NCBI GenBank assembly: GCA_965656525.1
Contig: CBFHKY010000007.1
Span: forward strand, 62,001 to 126,000
Source of the DNA: Pseudomaricurvus sp965656525
GTDB taxonomy: Bacteria > Pseudomonadota > Gammaproteobacteria > Pseudomonadales > Cellvibrionaceae
Length of the DNA: 64,000 bases
Direction: 5' to 3'
Both the position numbers and the translations under genes were made by a program. The first letter of the stretch is position 1. The number at the start of each line of letters is the position of its first letter. The notes beneath the pieces are model-generated. The model was not told the DNA's origin, made no database searches, and was given only the letters and a program-made list of their open reading frames with translations. Below are positions 1-7,787 of the stretch, one piece after another.

Positions 1-471
1 GGCTATACCCAGACGGGCATTCGTGACATCGCTCAAGCAGCTGGCATCAGCTCGCCACTGCTGATTCGTTATTTCGGATCCAAGGCCGGACTGTTTGAGG
101 CTGCATTAACTGATGCGGTGAATATGGAAGGTATTTTTAACTCCGACCAATCAAAGCTAGCCAAAATGCTGGTAGGGATCTTTCAAAACCCTGATATTGA
201 AATCACACCTCCAGCGATCATAGCGTTATCTGCCGGGCATTCAGACGCTCGAGAGATTGCCGCTAGAGTGACAGAGACTCATGTAATCGCACCTCTGGCA
301 AACTGGTTAGGCGGGGAGCAAGGCCGAGCGAAAGCCCTAGAAATATTTATGCTGGCCACCAGTTATGTGATGTACTCTCGCCAGATTCCGCTTATTGATG
401 ACACGCACAATGCTGACCAAGACGTTATCAACTGGCTTGAAAAAACGATTCAAAGCGTTATCGACCGATAA
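1..471 (+). CDS. TetR/AcrR family transcriptional regulator (5' end outside window)
   Basis: The reading frame is open from base 1. It begins inside a TetR helix-turn-helix: GYTQTGIRDIAQAAGISSPL, followed by a recognition helix region with LIRYFGSKAGLFEAAL, the classical T-x-x-I-A-x-x-A-G and YxxFxxKxxL pattern. The remaining ~115 residues would be the ligand-binding and dimerisation domain, which has no recognisable signature. A GTG at 118 opens a shorter frame, but it lies after the HTH and is not the true start. The gene is a probable ligand-responsive repressor. The SDR 50 bp downstream on the same strand is a candidate co-transcribed or regulated gene; this is inferred from position only. 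Confidence 0.88.
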   Translation, partial: GYTQTGIRDIAQAAGISSPLLIRYFGSKAGLFEAALTDAVNMEGIFNSDQSKLAKMLVGIFQNPDIEITPPAIIALSAGHSDAREIAARVTETHVIAPLANWLGGEQGRAKALEIFMLATSYVMYSRQIPLIDDTHNADQDVINWLEKTIQSVIDR

Positions 472-523
472 CTTTTAGCGGCGACCCTCTTTACGAACTT
501 AACCAACCAAAGGCAATGAGCGA

Positions 524-1453
524 TTGAATAAGATCACAACAGATTCACACTGGGGCCTCAACGACATACCCGACCAAACCGGCCGTGTGGCTATTGTTAC
601 CGGTGCCAATAGCGGCATTGGGCTAGAAACAGCCCGTGCTCTGGCGGCTCAGAATGCTCATGTCATTCTGGCAGTACGCAGCGCCAAAAAAGGACAGCAA
701 ACCGTTAAGTCTATACGCAAGCACTGCCCCAGCGCCAAGCTGGATGTCATGCTGTTGGACTTAAGCCGGCTGAGCTCCATTAAAGACTTCGTGGATGAGT
801 TTGCTCGTACACACTCAAGGCTGGATCTGCTGGTGAATAACGCTGGTATCATGATGTGCCCTTATGACGTCACCCTCGACGGCTTTGAAACTCAACTCGG
901 CATCAACCACCTAGGGCATTTTGCACTCACTTTACCGCTGCTTCCCCTACTGCAAAAGACACCACAATCGCGGGTAGTAGTGGTTGCCAGTCTGGCTCAT
1001 CGAAGAGGAAAGCTCAACGCCGAAGATTTACATTGGCAAAAACGCTCGTATGACACCTCTCAGGCTTATGCCGACAGCAAACTGGCCAATCTTTTATTTG
1101 CTTTTGAATTGAACCGAAAAATAACAGCGCAGGGGCATAACCACCCTTTAATTGTTGCCGCCCACCCTGGCTGGACCATCACCAATCTTGCCAGACATAC
1201 GTGGAAGTTTCGGTTTATGAGCCGTTTTTTTGCACAAGATTCTACCACTGGCGCACTGCCGACTTTGCGCGCAGCTGTAGATCCTAGCGTGAAATCAGGC
1301 AGTTATTACGGCCCGGCCGGCGAACGAGAACTTAAAGGGCCACCCATTCCAGTCACACCCACAGATGATGCAATGGATATTCAAGCCGCACAGCAACTTT
1401 GGGGCTTGTCAGAGGAACTGACAGGCGTCTATTTTGAGAAAGAAGGGCGCTGA
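524..1453 (+). CDS. SDR family oxidoreductase (retinol dehydrogenase/WWOX-like)
   Basis: About 309 aa NAD(P)-dependent short-chain dehydrogenase. The cofactor motif TGANSGIG is at about residues 26-33, NNAG follows at about 104, and the catalytic YxxxK is YADSK. The longer C-terminal part and overall pattern (LGINHLGHFALT) resemble the WWOX/retinol-dehydrogenase group of extended-length SDRs. The substrate is unknown. The frame has no ATG near its beginning. The best start is TTG at 524, about 10 nt after an AAAGG at 509-513. An out-of-frame ATG at 516 reads only three codons and its stop overlaps the TTG, so either TTG is used or one base is missing there. It follows the TetR gene by 52 bp. 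Confidence 0.85.
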   Translation: MNKITTDSHWGLNDIPDQTGRVAIVTGANSGIGLETARALAAQNAHVILAVRSAKKGQQTVKSIRKHCPSAKLDVMLLDLSRLSSIKDFVDEFARTHSRLDLLVNNAGIMMCPYDVTLDGFETQLGINHLGHFALTLPLLPLLQKTPQSRVVVVASLAHRRGKLNAEDLHWQKRSYDTSQAYADSKLANLLFAFELNRKITAQGHNHPLIVAAHPGWTITNLARHTWKFRFMSRFFAQDSTTGALPTLRAAVDPSVKSGSYYGPAGERELKGPPIPVTPTDDAMDIQAAQQLWGLSEELTGVYFEKEGR

Positions 1454-1477
1454 TCCACACACTTCAAAGAGACTAAT

Positions 1478-1501
1478 GCCCCCAGCACAAATCTAGGGGG
1501 C
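1478..1501 (+). terminator. Probable intrinsic terminator after the SDR gene
   Basis: Stem GCCCCC (1478-1483) pairs with GGGGGC (1496-1501) and is extended inward by AG/CT. It lies 24 bp after the SDR stop codon. The following bases are only moderately T-rich (TTCGAATGTACATTTTTT). Confidence 0.5.
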
Positions 1502-1656
1502 TTCGAATGTACATTTTTTCAAAAGATTGGTTGAAGTTCGATCAGTTTAATGGCAATGTCACGCCCCCGCGCTACGCTCACTAGCAACTTTGGTAGATCT
1601 CCGACATCGTTGTCACACCCCAAAGCCACACTCTCTTTTTAAATAGGATATTCCTA

Positions 1657-2445
1657 ATGCAAACGCTCACGGACGTTGGCGAAAACTTGGTTAACAATGT
1701 CGCCTCACGCTACGGACTCAGTCACGCCGCTGTAGTACATATGTTGGTTGCCGTTAATAATGGTAACGGCAGCATGGCTCAATTTAACTGCCCAGAGTTA
1801 GGCGGTTCAGGCCAGTGGATGCGAGGCGGAATGACCATGGTGGGTGACATGTTCAATAACGGCTTAAAAAACACCGTAGACAACCTCTGCAATGAGCTTG
1901 CTAACCTGCTGGCAAACAATCAAATGTTCCCGGTAGTTCCAGCAGGTACTCCCGGTAGCAACCAATGGTGGCCGTCAGATCTTGGCAGCCCATTTAGCAG
2001 CGGCGGCCAAAACAATACCCGCTACGCTGTATTTCCTAATCGCCTAGCGGTTGAAGTGAACGGGCAGGTGTCTGTTTACGACACCCTGAACAACAACATT
2101 GGTGGCGTCAGCCAACAGCAAGGCGGCAATGACTCCCTTACCTTCAGCAGTCAGTTCGGCACCATTGCCGTCAATACCCTGCCGCTGATTTCCGGCCCTG
2201 GCATTTCATCGGCACCACAAACCAACTTTGCCCAGCCGGCACCACCACAGCAAAACGACCAAAGGCAACAAAATCATCAGTCGCCACAAAACAGTTACAG
2301 CTCGCAACCACAGAACTCTGACAAGCAATACGATGTAAATGCCACATTAGAACTGGTAGAAAAGCTGGCTCAACTGCGTGATGCAGGTGCACTGACCGAT
2401 GAAGAGTTCAACACCAAAAAAACGGACTTACTCAGCCGCATTTAA
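1657..2445 (+). CDS. SHOCT domain-containing protein with Q/N-rich linker
   Basis: 262 aa, no signal peptide or membrane segment. Three parts are visible. Residues 1-180 form a glycine/asparagine-rich folded region of unknown function (it includes GSGQWMRGGMTMVGDM). Residues ~185-225 are a low-complexity linker dominated by Q, N, P and S. The C-terminal ~35 residues form a SHOCT helix hairpin with the signature LVEKLAQLRDAGALTDEEF. SHOCT is known as a short oligomerisation or membrane-association module at protein ends. AGGAT precedes the ATG by about 8 nt. The gene is monocistronic, flanked by a terminator upstream and a convergent gene downstream. The function is unknown. Confidence 0.8.
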   Translation: MQTLTDVGENLVNNVASRYGLSHAAVVHMLVAVNNGNGSMAQFNCPELGGSGQWMRGGMTMVGDMFNNGLKNTVDNLCNELANLLANNQMFPVVPAGTPGSNQWWPSDLGSPFSSGGQNNTRYAVFPNRLAVEVNGQVSVYDTLNNNIGGVSQQQGGNDSLTFSSQFGTIAVNTLPLISGPGISSAPQTNFAQPAPPQQNDQRQQNHQSPQNSYSSQPQNSDKQYDVNATLELVEKLAQLRDAGALTDEEFNTKKTDLLSRI

Positions 2446-2506
2446 TCTCAGACATATGCCGTCGCTGGCGAACATAAACCTTTGTCAGCAGCCTGTCGCA
2501 CTCTTT

Positions 2507-2773
2507 TTAGCGCGATTCGGTTTTCCAGGGTGACGGCGTCGCAATATTTTCTGATACCGAAAAAGTAGAAAGGTAAAGACCTTCTACTTTTTCCCGTGCC
2601 CACGGTGTTTTACGTAGAAATTTCAGGGAAGATTTGATCGATGGATCATTCATAAAGCAGTTGACGCGAATGCGTTCGGCCATACCCTCCCACTCATAAT
2701 GCTCCACTAAAGCCGTTAAAATACGCTCTAGTGTTAATCCATGTAGCGGATTGTTGGGTTGTTGACTTGCCAT
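2507..2773 (-). CDS. VF530/DUF2132 family protein
   Basis: 88 aa, soluble. It matches the small VF530 (DUF2132) family, recognised by the opening NPLHGLTLERILTALVEHYEW, the middle RIRVNCFMNDPSIKSSLKFL and RKTPWAREKVEGLY. The family is a helical domain of about 75 residues found widely in gammaproteobacteria and suggested from structure to bind DNA; its role is not established. The start ATG at 2773 has no strong ribosome site. It converges with the SHOCT gene with about 60 bp between stops. Confidence 0.85.
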   Translation of the reverse strand: MASQQPNNPLHGLTLERILTALVEHYEWEGMAERIRVNCFMNDPSIKSSLKFLRKTPWAREKVEGLYLSTFSVSENIATPSPWKTESR

Positions 2774-3076
2774 GACGATGCACTCTTTATGAGGAAACCA
2801 CTGATGCGTAGAAGTATCATTTAAAATTCACATTTTAAAGCGTCTACTGTCAGAGAGAAAACACCATAACGTCAAAGGATCTGCGGAAAAATAAAAAAGC
2901 GATGCCATTCAAGAATGATTGAATAAAAAGCAAGGGAGGAATTAGAGAAAGTAAATTATTGCTGTTCAGAAAAGAACAAAGCCAGAACGACAACTCACAG
3001 CACAGCTAACGAAAGTTCATTAGTGTGAGGAAACGTTACTGGCTTTGCTTAAAGCTAGTTCTTACAAAGCACGCTC
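2774..3076. other. Intergenic: DUF2132 upstream region and cold-shock gene 3' region
   Basis: No gene seen. The left part is the A/T-rich upstream region of the minus-strand DUF2132 gene. The right part (2977-3047) holds a long nested inverted repeat just downstream of the cold-shock gene, described separately. Confidence 0.6.
2977..3047 (-). terminator. Long nested hairpin in the cspA-type 3' region
   Basis: Perfect 9-bp arms CAAAGCCAG (2977-2985) and CTGGCTTTG (3039-3047) enclose a second pair, CTCACA (2994-2999)/TGTGAG (3024-3029), and a third, CTAA (3006-3009)/TTAG (3020-3023). Read on the minus strand it starts 30 bp after the cold-shock stop and is followed by TTCTTTTCTG, so it can act as a terminator. 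The size (71 nt, with internal loops) is larger than a normal terminator. Confidence 0.5.
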
Positions 3077-3283
3077 TTAAAGAGCACGTACCTTGTTAGC
3101 ACAAGGGCCTTTCTGGCCTTGGCCTACTTCGAACTCAACTTCTTGACCATCATTCAAAGTAGCGTAACCGCCACCAGCTTGAATTTCTGAATGATGAACA
3201 AATAAATCTTTACCGCCGTCTTCTGGAGTAATGAAGCCAAAGCCTTTGTCTGCATTAAACCACTTAACTGTACCTTTACTCAT
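3077..3283 (-). CDS. Cold-shock protein, CspA family
   Basis: 68 aa single cold-shock (OB-fold) domain. RNP1 is seen as KGFGFITPEDG and RNP2 as LFVHHSEI, and the protein starts MSKGTVKWFNADKGFGF like CspA/CapB proteins. It binds single-stranded RNA and DNA and acts as an RNA chaperone in the cytoplasm. Family length is 65-70 aa, so it is intact. The gene is followed by an unusual long hairpin, and its upstream region is long and A/T-rich, as is usual for cold-shock genes with a regulatory 5' leader. Which paralogue it is, and whether it is cold-induced, cannot be told. Confidence 0.95.
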   Translation of the reverse strand: MSKGTVKWFNADKGFGFITPEDGGKDLFVHHSEIQAGGGYATLNDGQEVEFEVGQGQKGPCANKVRAL

Positions 3284-3551
3284 ACTGTACTCTTTTAAAT
3301 AGTGAAGAAAATTTCTATTACCGCTATCACCATCACGTCAATAGATCTTAAAACTGTCAGCCGAGACCCGATGCTCTCAGAATCACTGCTTAATACTGGC
3401 CCTTGGCCTAAATAATCAATGGAAGGATTATAAGGTGGATTACTAAAGCGCTCATTTGAGCATCGGAAGGAATCAGAGGGTATTGATCCAGAAGATGCTC
3501 TTCTCGATCAATTGGTAGCCAGTCTACAGTAGTTATTGCCCAGTACCAACT

Positions 3552-3568
3552 GTTCATTCGTAATGAAC
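3552..3568. repeat. Short inverted repeat
   Basis: GTTCATT (3552-3558) and AATGAAC (3562-3568) form a 7-bp perfect inverted repeat around CGT. It is third in the row of hairpins downstream of katG. No role is evident. Confidence 0.35.
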
Positions 3569-3616
3569 AAAGAATTTTTAATGACAGCTTTGAATGTGCG
3601 CCATGTTTCACGCTGT

Positions 3617-3634
3617 AACGCTGAACATAGCGTT
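3617..3634. repeat. Short inverted repeat abutting the katG 3' hairpin
   Basis: AACGCT (3617-3622), loop GAACAT, AGCGTT (3629-3634). It is directly adjacent, with no spacer, to the 16-bp inverted repeat at 3635-3674. Confidence 0.45.
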
Positions 3635-3674
3635 CACGACTATTGGCTAAATACATCATTAGCCAATAGTCGTG
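3635..3674 (-). terminator. 16-bp perfect hairpin downstream of katG
   Basis: CACGACTATTGGCTAA (3635-3650) and TTAGCCAATAGTCGTG (3659-3674) are perfect complements around an 8-nt loop, 16 bp after the katG stop. No T-tract follows on the minus strand, so it may be a transcript-stabilising or Rho-blocking hairpin rather than a classical terminator. Confidence 0.55.
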
Positions 3675-3689
3675 CTTTAAACATAAAGA

Positions 3690-5864
3690 TCACACAATAT
3701 CAAAGCGATCCAAATTCATGACTTTTGTCCACGCTGCAACGAAGTCACTCACAAATTGCGCCTCGGCATCAGCTGTCGCGTAAACCTCAGCCAGAGCTCT
3801 CAGTTGCGAGTTCGAACCAAACACCAAATCCACTCTTGATGCTGTCCACTTGCGTGTACCAGTTGCTCTATCATTGCCAACAAAGACATCTTCACCATCG
3901 TCAACCTGTTTCCAGTGCGTATCCATGTCCAGCAGGTTGACAAAAAAGTCAGTGCTGAGCGTTTCAGGTCGGTCCGTCAACACCCCTAAGTCAGTTCCGC
4001 CCGCATTGGTGTTTAACATCCGCATCCCGCCGACAAGCACTGTCATTTCTGGTGCTGTTAACGTCAACAGTTGCGCTCGATCCAGCAGCAGCTCTTCGGC
4101 CGACACGGAATATTTGGCCTTTTGGTAGTTGCGAAAACCATCGGCGAAGGGCTCGAGTACAGCGAAAGCCTCATGATCGGTCTGCTCTTCTAGAGCATCC
4201 ATACGACCAGGATTAAAGGGCACGCTGATGCTGTGTCCAGCACGCTTTGCCGCGTCCTCAACACCCACGCCACCCGCCAATACGATCAAATCCGCCAAAG
4301 ACACTTTTTTACCGCCAGACTGTTTCGCGTTAAATTCCGCTTGTACACGCGCCAAAACGTCTAGCACTTTCGCCAGCTGCTCTGGCTCATTAACATCCCA
4401 GTCTTTTTGCGGCGCAAAACGAATGCGTGCCCCGTTAGCACCGCCGCGCATATCAGAGCCACGGAAAGTAGCCGCTGATGCCCAAGCTGTAGAAACCAAT
4501 TCACCGACGGACAACCCAGTTGCCAATATCTGTTCTTTGAGCGTTGCGACGTCACTATCATCGATCAATTGATGATCTACAGCGGGAATAGGATCTTGCC
4601 AGATCAATTCTTCTGCGGGCACTTCGGGGCCGAGATAACGGGCACGAGGCCCCATATCACGGTGAGTCAGCTTGAACCAAGCGCGCGCAAACGCATCAGC
4701 GAATTGCTCTGGGTTTTCATAAAAGCGACGTGAGATTTTTTCGTAGGCAGGATCAAAGCGCAACGATAGATCCGTCGTTAACATAGTGGGCTTATGGTGC
4801 TTACTCGCGTCGTGAGCATCTGGAATCGTATTGTCAGCGTCTTTCGCAATCCACTGATAAGCACCGGCTGGACTTTTTGTCAGTTCCCATTCGTGACCAA
4901 ATAGATTTTCGAAGAAGCCCTGCCCCCACTGTGTCGGTGTGGCTGACCAAGTCACTTCTGGGCCGCCCGTAATGGTGTCGCTGCCCTTACCGCTACCGTA
5001 ACTGCTGGCCCATCCAAGCCCTTGCTCTGTGATGTCGGCAGCTTCTGGCTCCGGGCCGACAAGAGAGGGATCGCCTGCACCGTGGGTTTTGCCAAACGTG
5101 TGACCACCAGCGATCAGAGCGACCGTTTCTTCATCATTCATCGCCATGCGCGCGAAAGTTTCACGAATATCAACCGCTGCCGCCAGAGGGTCAGGATCAC
5201 CATTTGGCCCTTCTGGATTAACGTATATCAACCCCATTTGCACAGCAGCTAAAGGGTTATCCAAATCTCGCTCACCAGAATAGCGCTCATCGTCTAACCA
5301 TCCAGTTTCAGAACCCCAGTTGATGTCTTCCTCTGGCTCCCAAACATCAGCGCGGCCACCGGCAAAACCAAAGGTTTTGAACCCCATAGATTCTAATGCC
5401 ACATTCCCGACCAGAATCATCAGATCGGCCCATGACAACTTGCGCCCATACTTTTGCTTGATTGGCCACAGCAATCGCCGCGCTTTATCGAGGTTGGCAT
5501 TATCTGGCCAGCTGTTCAATGGCGCAAAGCGGTGGCTACCAGTACCCGCACCACCTCGGCCGTCTCCCATGCGGTATGTGCCTGCGCTGTGCCAAGCCAA
5601 ACGAATAAAGAAAGGTCCGTAGTGGCCAAAATCCGCTGGCCACCATTCTTGAGAATCTGTCATTAAATCTGTTAGATCTCGCTTGACGGCCGCCAAGTCT
5701 AAACGGCTAAATGCCTTGGCATAATCGAAATCAGAACCCATTGGGTTGGACAGAGAGGAGTGCTGGTGCAATATGCCCAGACGCAACTGATTGGGCCACC
5801 AGTCCTTATTTTTTGTGCCCGCTGTGGGAGACTTGTGAAATGGACATTGGCTGATGTCGGCCAT
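3690..5864 (-). CDS. katG: Catalase-peroxidase KatG
   Basis: 724 aa, the usual KatG length with two tandem peroxidase-like halves. It is a bifunctional haem enzyme removing hydrogen peroxide as catalase and as peroxidase. The N-terminal active half has the distal triad in RLAWHSAGTYRMGDG (R88, W91, H92) and the proximal haem ligand in GGHTFGKTHG. The Tyr of YVNPEGPNG and the Met of FARMAMND are the partners of the Met-Tyr-Trp crosslink needed for catalase activity. The C-terminal half lacks the haem motifs, as is normal. AAGGAG lies 8 nt before the ATG. No signal peptide is seen, so it is cytoplasmic. Upstream ATAG elements suggest peroxide control but are weak evidence. Confidence 0.98.
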   Translation of the reverse strand: MADISQCPFHKSPTAGTKNKDWWPNQLRLGILHQHSSLSNPMGSDFDYAKAFSRLDLAAVKRDLTDLMTDSQEWWPADFGHYGPFFIRLAWHSAGTYRMGDGRGGAGTGSHRFAPLNSWPDNANLDKARRLLWPIKQKYGRKLSWADLMILVGNVALESMGFKTFGFAGGRADVWEPEEDINWGSETGWLDDERYSGERDLDNPLAAVQMGLIYVNPEGPNGDPDPLAAAVDIRETFARMAMNDEETVALIAGGHTFGKTHGAGDPSLVGPEPEAADITEQGLGWASSYGSGKGSDTITGGPEVTWSATPTQWGQGFFENLFGHEWELTKSPAGAYQWIAKDADNTIPDAHDASKHHKPTMLTTDLSLRFDPAYEKISRRFYENPEQFADAFARAWFKLTHRDMGPRARYLGPEVPAEELIWQDPIPAVDHQLIDDSDVATLKEQILATGLSVGELVSTAWASAATFRGSDMRGGANGARIRFAPQKDWDVNEPEQLAKVLDVLARVQAEFNAKQSGGKKVSLADLIVLAGGVGVEDAAKRAGHSISVPFNPGRMDALEEQTDHEAFAVLEPFADGFRNYQKAKYSVSAEELLLDRAQLLTLTAPEMTVLVGGMRMLNTNAGGTDLGVLTDRPETLSTDFFVNLLDMDTHWKQVDDGEDVFVGNDRATGTRKWTASRVDLVFGSNSQLRALAEVYATADAEAQFVSDFVAAWTKVMNLDRFDIV

Positions 5865-5922
5865 GGTGAAGCTCCTTGTACTAACGTGTGTACGTGAATT
5901 TTCAGATTAATTTCTAAAAACG

Positions 5923-5995
5923 TATAACAGTTATAGGGATTGGCCATTGCTTTCGCAAATAGGTTAGAGCGAAGGGAACGATAGGCCCAGCCAAT
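5923..5995 (-). promoter_or_regulatory. Candidate katG control region
   Basis: TATAACAGTTATA (5923-5935) is a 6+1+6 palindrome about 60 bp before the katG start. Two ATAG tetranucleotides lie 22 bp apart at 5959 and 5981, the spacing expected for OxyR contacts, but the matching CTAT elements are missing or degenerate (CAAT at 5992). This is suggestive only. Confidence 0.25.
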
Positions 5996-6006
5996 CAGAG
6001 CAAAGA

Positions 6007-6831
6007 TCAACAACCGTAGTGAGGTACAAAACCAGAGGAAAACGGCACAATATGAGCGGGAGAACCCCAGAACACACCCAGCTGCTGTCGTGCTAAATCG
6101 ACACTACCGCTGGTGCAAAACGTGGTGGTTCCAAGTGTCATTGTTGTGGACAGAAGTCCGCCGTCACGTAGACGACGCACCGTTTCATTGGCGACGGCCA
6201 CATCGGTGTTGACGACAGCAACACCATCACCCGATAACTTATGAATTGCCGACGCTAAAAAACCGTAGTGCGTACACCCCAGCACAATATGATCAGCACC
6301 TTGGGCCAATAATGGCTTTACGTAACGGGTGAGCAACTCCTGTGTTGCAGGTAAATCGGCCTGCAACGCTTCGATGGCCTCCACCAACCCAGGACAAGGT
6401 TGAAACACGACGCGGACAGATCCAGAGAGGCTTTTTATCAGACGATGGAAGGAGGTACTCTTTAGGGTTTGTGTGGTCGCCAACACACCCACCACCCCCG
6501 TTTTTGAACGCTCAATCGCAGGTTTAATGCCAGGCTCAACGCCAATAATGGGTTCACAAAAGCGGGCTCTTAGCATCTTGATTGCGGAAACCGTTGCAGT
6601 ATTACACGCGACAACAATTGCTTTGGCCTGCTGAGACAACAAGAACTCCGTCACCGCTAAGGCGCGCTCAGCAATGTCGGATTCAGACTTTTCACCATAA
6701 GGTGCATAACCAGAGTCTGCCACATAAAATATGTTTTCATGGGGCAGCTGTTCTCGTATTCGGCGCGCTATGTTCAAGCCGCCCACGCCAGAATCAAAAA
6801 TACCGATAGGCGCATCATTATTCATATTCAT
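6007..6831 (-). CDS. murI: Glutamate racemase MurI
   Basis: 274 aa cytoplasmic enzyme converting L- to D-glutamate for peptidoglycan. The opening GIFDSGVGGLNIARRIRE and PYGEKS are the substrate loop signatures. The two catalytic cysteines are C76 in VVACNTATVSA and C186 in LGCTHYGFL. Length matches the family. There are two possible starts, ATG at 6831 or 6825, neither with a strong ribosome site. It lies between katG (142 bp away) and a MAPEG protein on the same strand. Confidence 0.97.
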   Translation of the reverse strand: MNMNNDAPIGIFDSGVGGLNIARRIREQLPHENIFYVADSGYAPYGEKSESDIAERALAVTEFLLSQQAKAIVVACNTATVSAIKMLRARFCEPIIGVEPGIKPAIERSKTGVVGVLATTQTLKSTSFHRLIKSLSGSVRVVFQPCPGLVEAIEALQADLPATQELLTRYVKPLLAQGADHIVLGCTHYGFLASAIHKLSGDGVAVVNTDVAVANETVRRLRDGGLLSTTMTLGTTTFCTSGSVDLARQQLGVFWGSPAHIVPFSSGFVPHYGC

Positions 6832-6973
6832 TACCGATCTGCCACGCTCAAAAGCATCGCCAACTAACCCACAACATTAAGACGACGAATCATAACGCCA
6901 AAGCGCTTCAACTTCAGTAAGGTCTGTAATGACTCTCTTTTTAAAAAAGAGCCAATATCGTCGCAAAAGTTTA

Positions 6974-7390
6974 TTACAATAAACTGGCCCCACACAACGA
7001 CAACAAAGCGATATTGGCCAGCAAACCTAAAAGGTAAAAATAACTGCGTGGGCTTGGGTTTTTTTCTGTCGCGATCAGGTAATACAACACCATATGAACA
7101 ATTCTTGCGCCAGCAAAAAGCCAAACATACAGTGCAGTCCAAAAAGTATCTGCCCCTACGAAAACCGCTAGAATAGCAGCGCCTAAGAAAGCCGGTATGT
7201 TCTCTAATGAATTCATGAACGTTCGGTGGGAACGAAAAACAAAAGATGAATGGCTCAAGGACTCGTCAATTTTTCCCGGCACTGCACCCTCTTGCGCGCC
7301 TTTGCTCGCCGCAGCAGTCACGCCTTGTAGTATCAGCGTTACGATCGCAACCAAGATCCCCCAATAGACAGCTGTGTAATCAGTCATCAT
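6974..7390 (-). CDS. MAPEG family membrane protein
   Basis: About 138 aa with four predicted membrane helices: an N-terminal one (YWGILVAIVTLILQGVTA), two in the middle and one at the C-terminus. The MAPEG mark is the conserved RxxRxxxNxxEN segment, here FRSHRTFMNSLENIPAFLGA. MAPEG proteins are membrane-associated glutathione or eicosanoid-metabolism relatives; bacterial members mostly lack assigned substrates. AAGGAGG stands just before two consecutive ATGs (7390 and 7387). It lies downstream of DUF2798 on the same strand with a 71-bp gap. Confidence 0.88.
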   Translation of the reverse strand: MMTDYTAVYWGILVAIVTLILQGVTAAASKGAQEGAVPGKIDESLSHSSFVFRSHRTFMNSLENIPAFLGAAILAVFVGADTFWTALYVWLFAGARIVHMVLYYLIATEKNPSPRSYFYLLGLLANIALLSLCGASLL

Positions 7391-7461
7391 GTCGCCTCCT
7401 TATTTGTTGTTGAATATTGCTCCAGCACACTTAAAGGTACCGTAGCGAGAACGTTCATCGT

Positions 7462-7695
7462 TTAATCATCCACCACAAGATGCACCAACTTTCGCACCAC
7501 AGGAGAAACCATCACCACCGAAGGAAAAGCCACTACAAAAGCAAAAATCCACGCTTTCAACCAAATCAGTAACAGCCCCTTAACGAACCCAATATTAAAG
7601 ACAGTGATAACAAAAGACATCAGACACGACATCAGTAGCGCCATAAAAAACGCGAATACGTAGGGGGTGTATTTTTTTGCAATCAATGGGGGCAC
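7462..7695 (-). CDS. DUF2798 family membrane protein
   Basis: 77 aa with two hydrophobic helices (YVFAFFMALLMSCLMSFVI and a second from about residue 38 to 68 including WLKAWIFAFVVAFPSVVMV). The second helix with W-x-x-A-F-x-x-A-F-P matches DUF2798, a family of small inner-membrane proteins with no known function. It lies 92 bp downstream of yceI but behind a strong terminator, so it probably has its own promoter. Confidence 0.8.
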   Translation of the reverse strand: MPPLIAKKYTPYVFAFFMALLMSCLMSFVITVFNIGFVKGLLLIWLKAWIFAFVVAFPSVVMVSPVVRKLVHLVVDD

Positions 7696-7735
7696 CCTTT
7701 TGCTTTATCACATAATAAAAACGGGATCACACAAT

Positions 7736-7776
7736 AAAAAAGGCGCACGACAAGCCTGCCGATGCGCCGTTTTTTT
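7736..7776 (-). terminator. Intrinsic terminator downstream of the YceI gene
   Basis: GGCGCA (7742-7747) pairs with TGCGCC (7763-7768). On the minus strand the hairpin is followed by TTTTTTATTG. A-rich bases on the other side make it potentially bidirectional. Confidence 0.8.
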
Positions 7777-7787
7777 CACGGTATTGG

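Larger units (their letters stand above)
3284..3689. other. Intergenic: cold-shock leader side and katG 3' hairpins
   Basis: 406 bp between two minus-strand genes. The left ~100 bp should hold the promoter and leader of the cold-shock gene. The centre has a frame of 83 codons (3408-3659, minus) with no recognisable similarity, a start inside a hairpin loop and no ribosome site; I do not call it a gene. Inverted repeats lie at 3552-3568, 3617-3634 and 3635-3674. Confidence 0.5.

Noticed and set aside
3408..3659. 83-codon minus-strand frame between katG and the cold-shock gene
   Set aside because: No ribosome site, start lies in a hairpin loop, composition not like the neighbours, no recognisable domain.
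3635..3674. Integron attC site
   Set aside because: The arms are perfect and the GTT-containing core sites of attC are absent.
6931..6955. A/T palindrome near the MAPEG gene end as a terminator
   Set aside because: It has no G/C stem and no clear loop.
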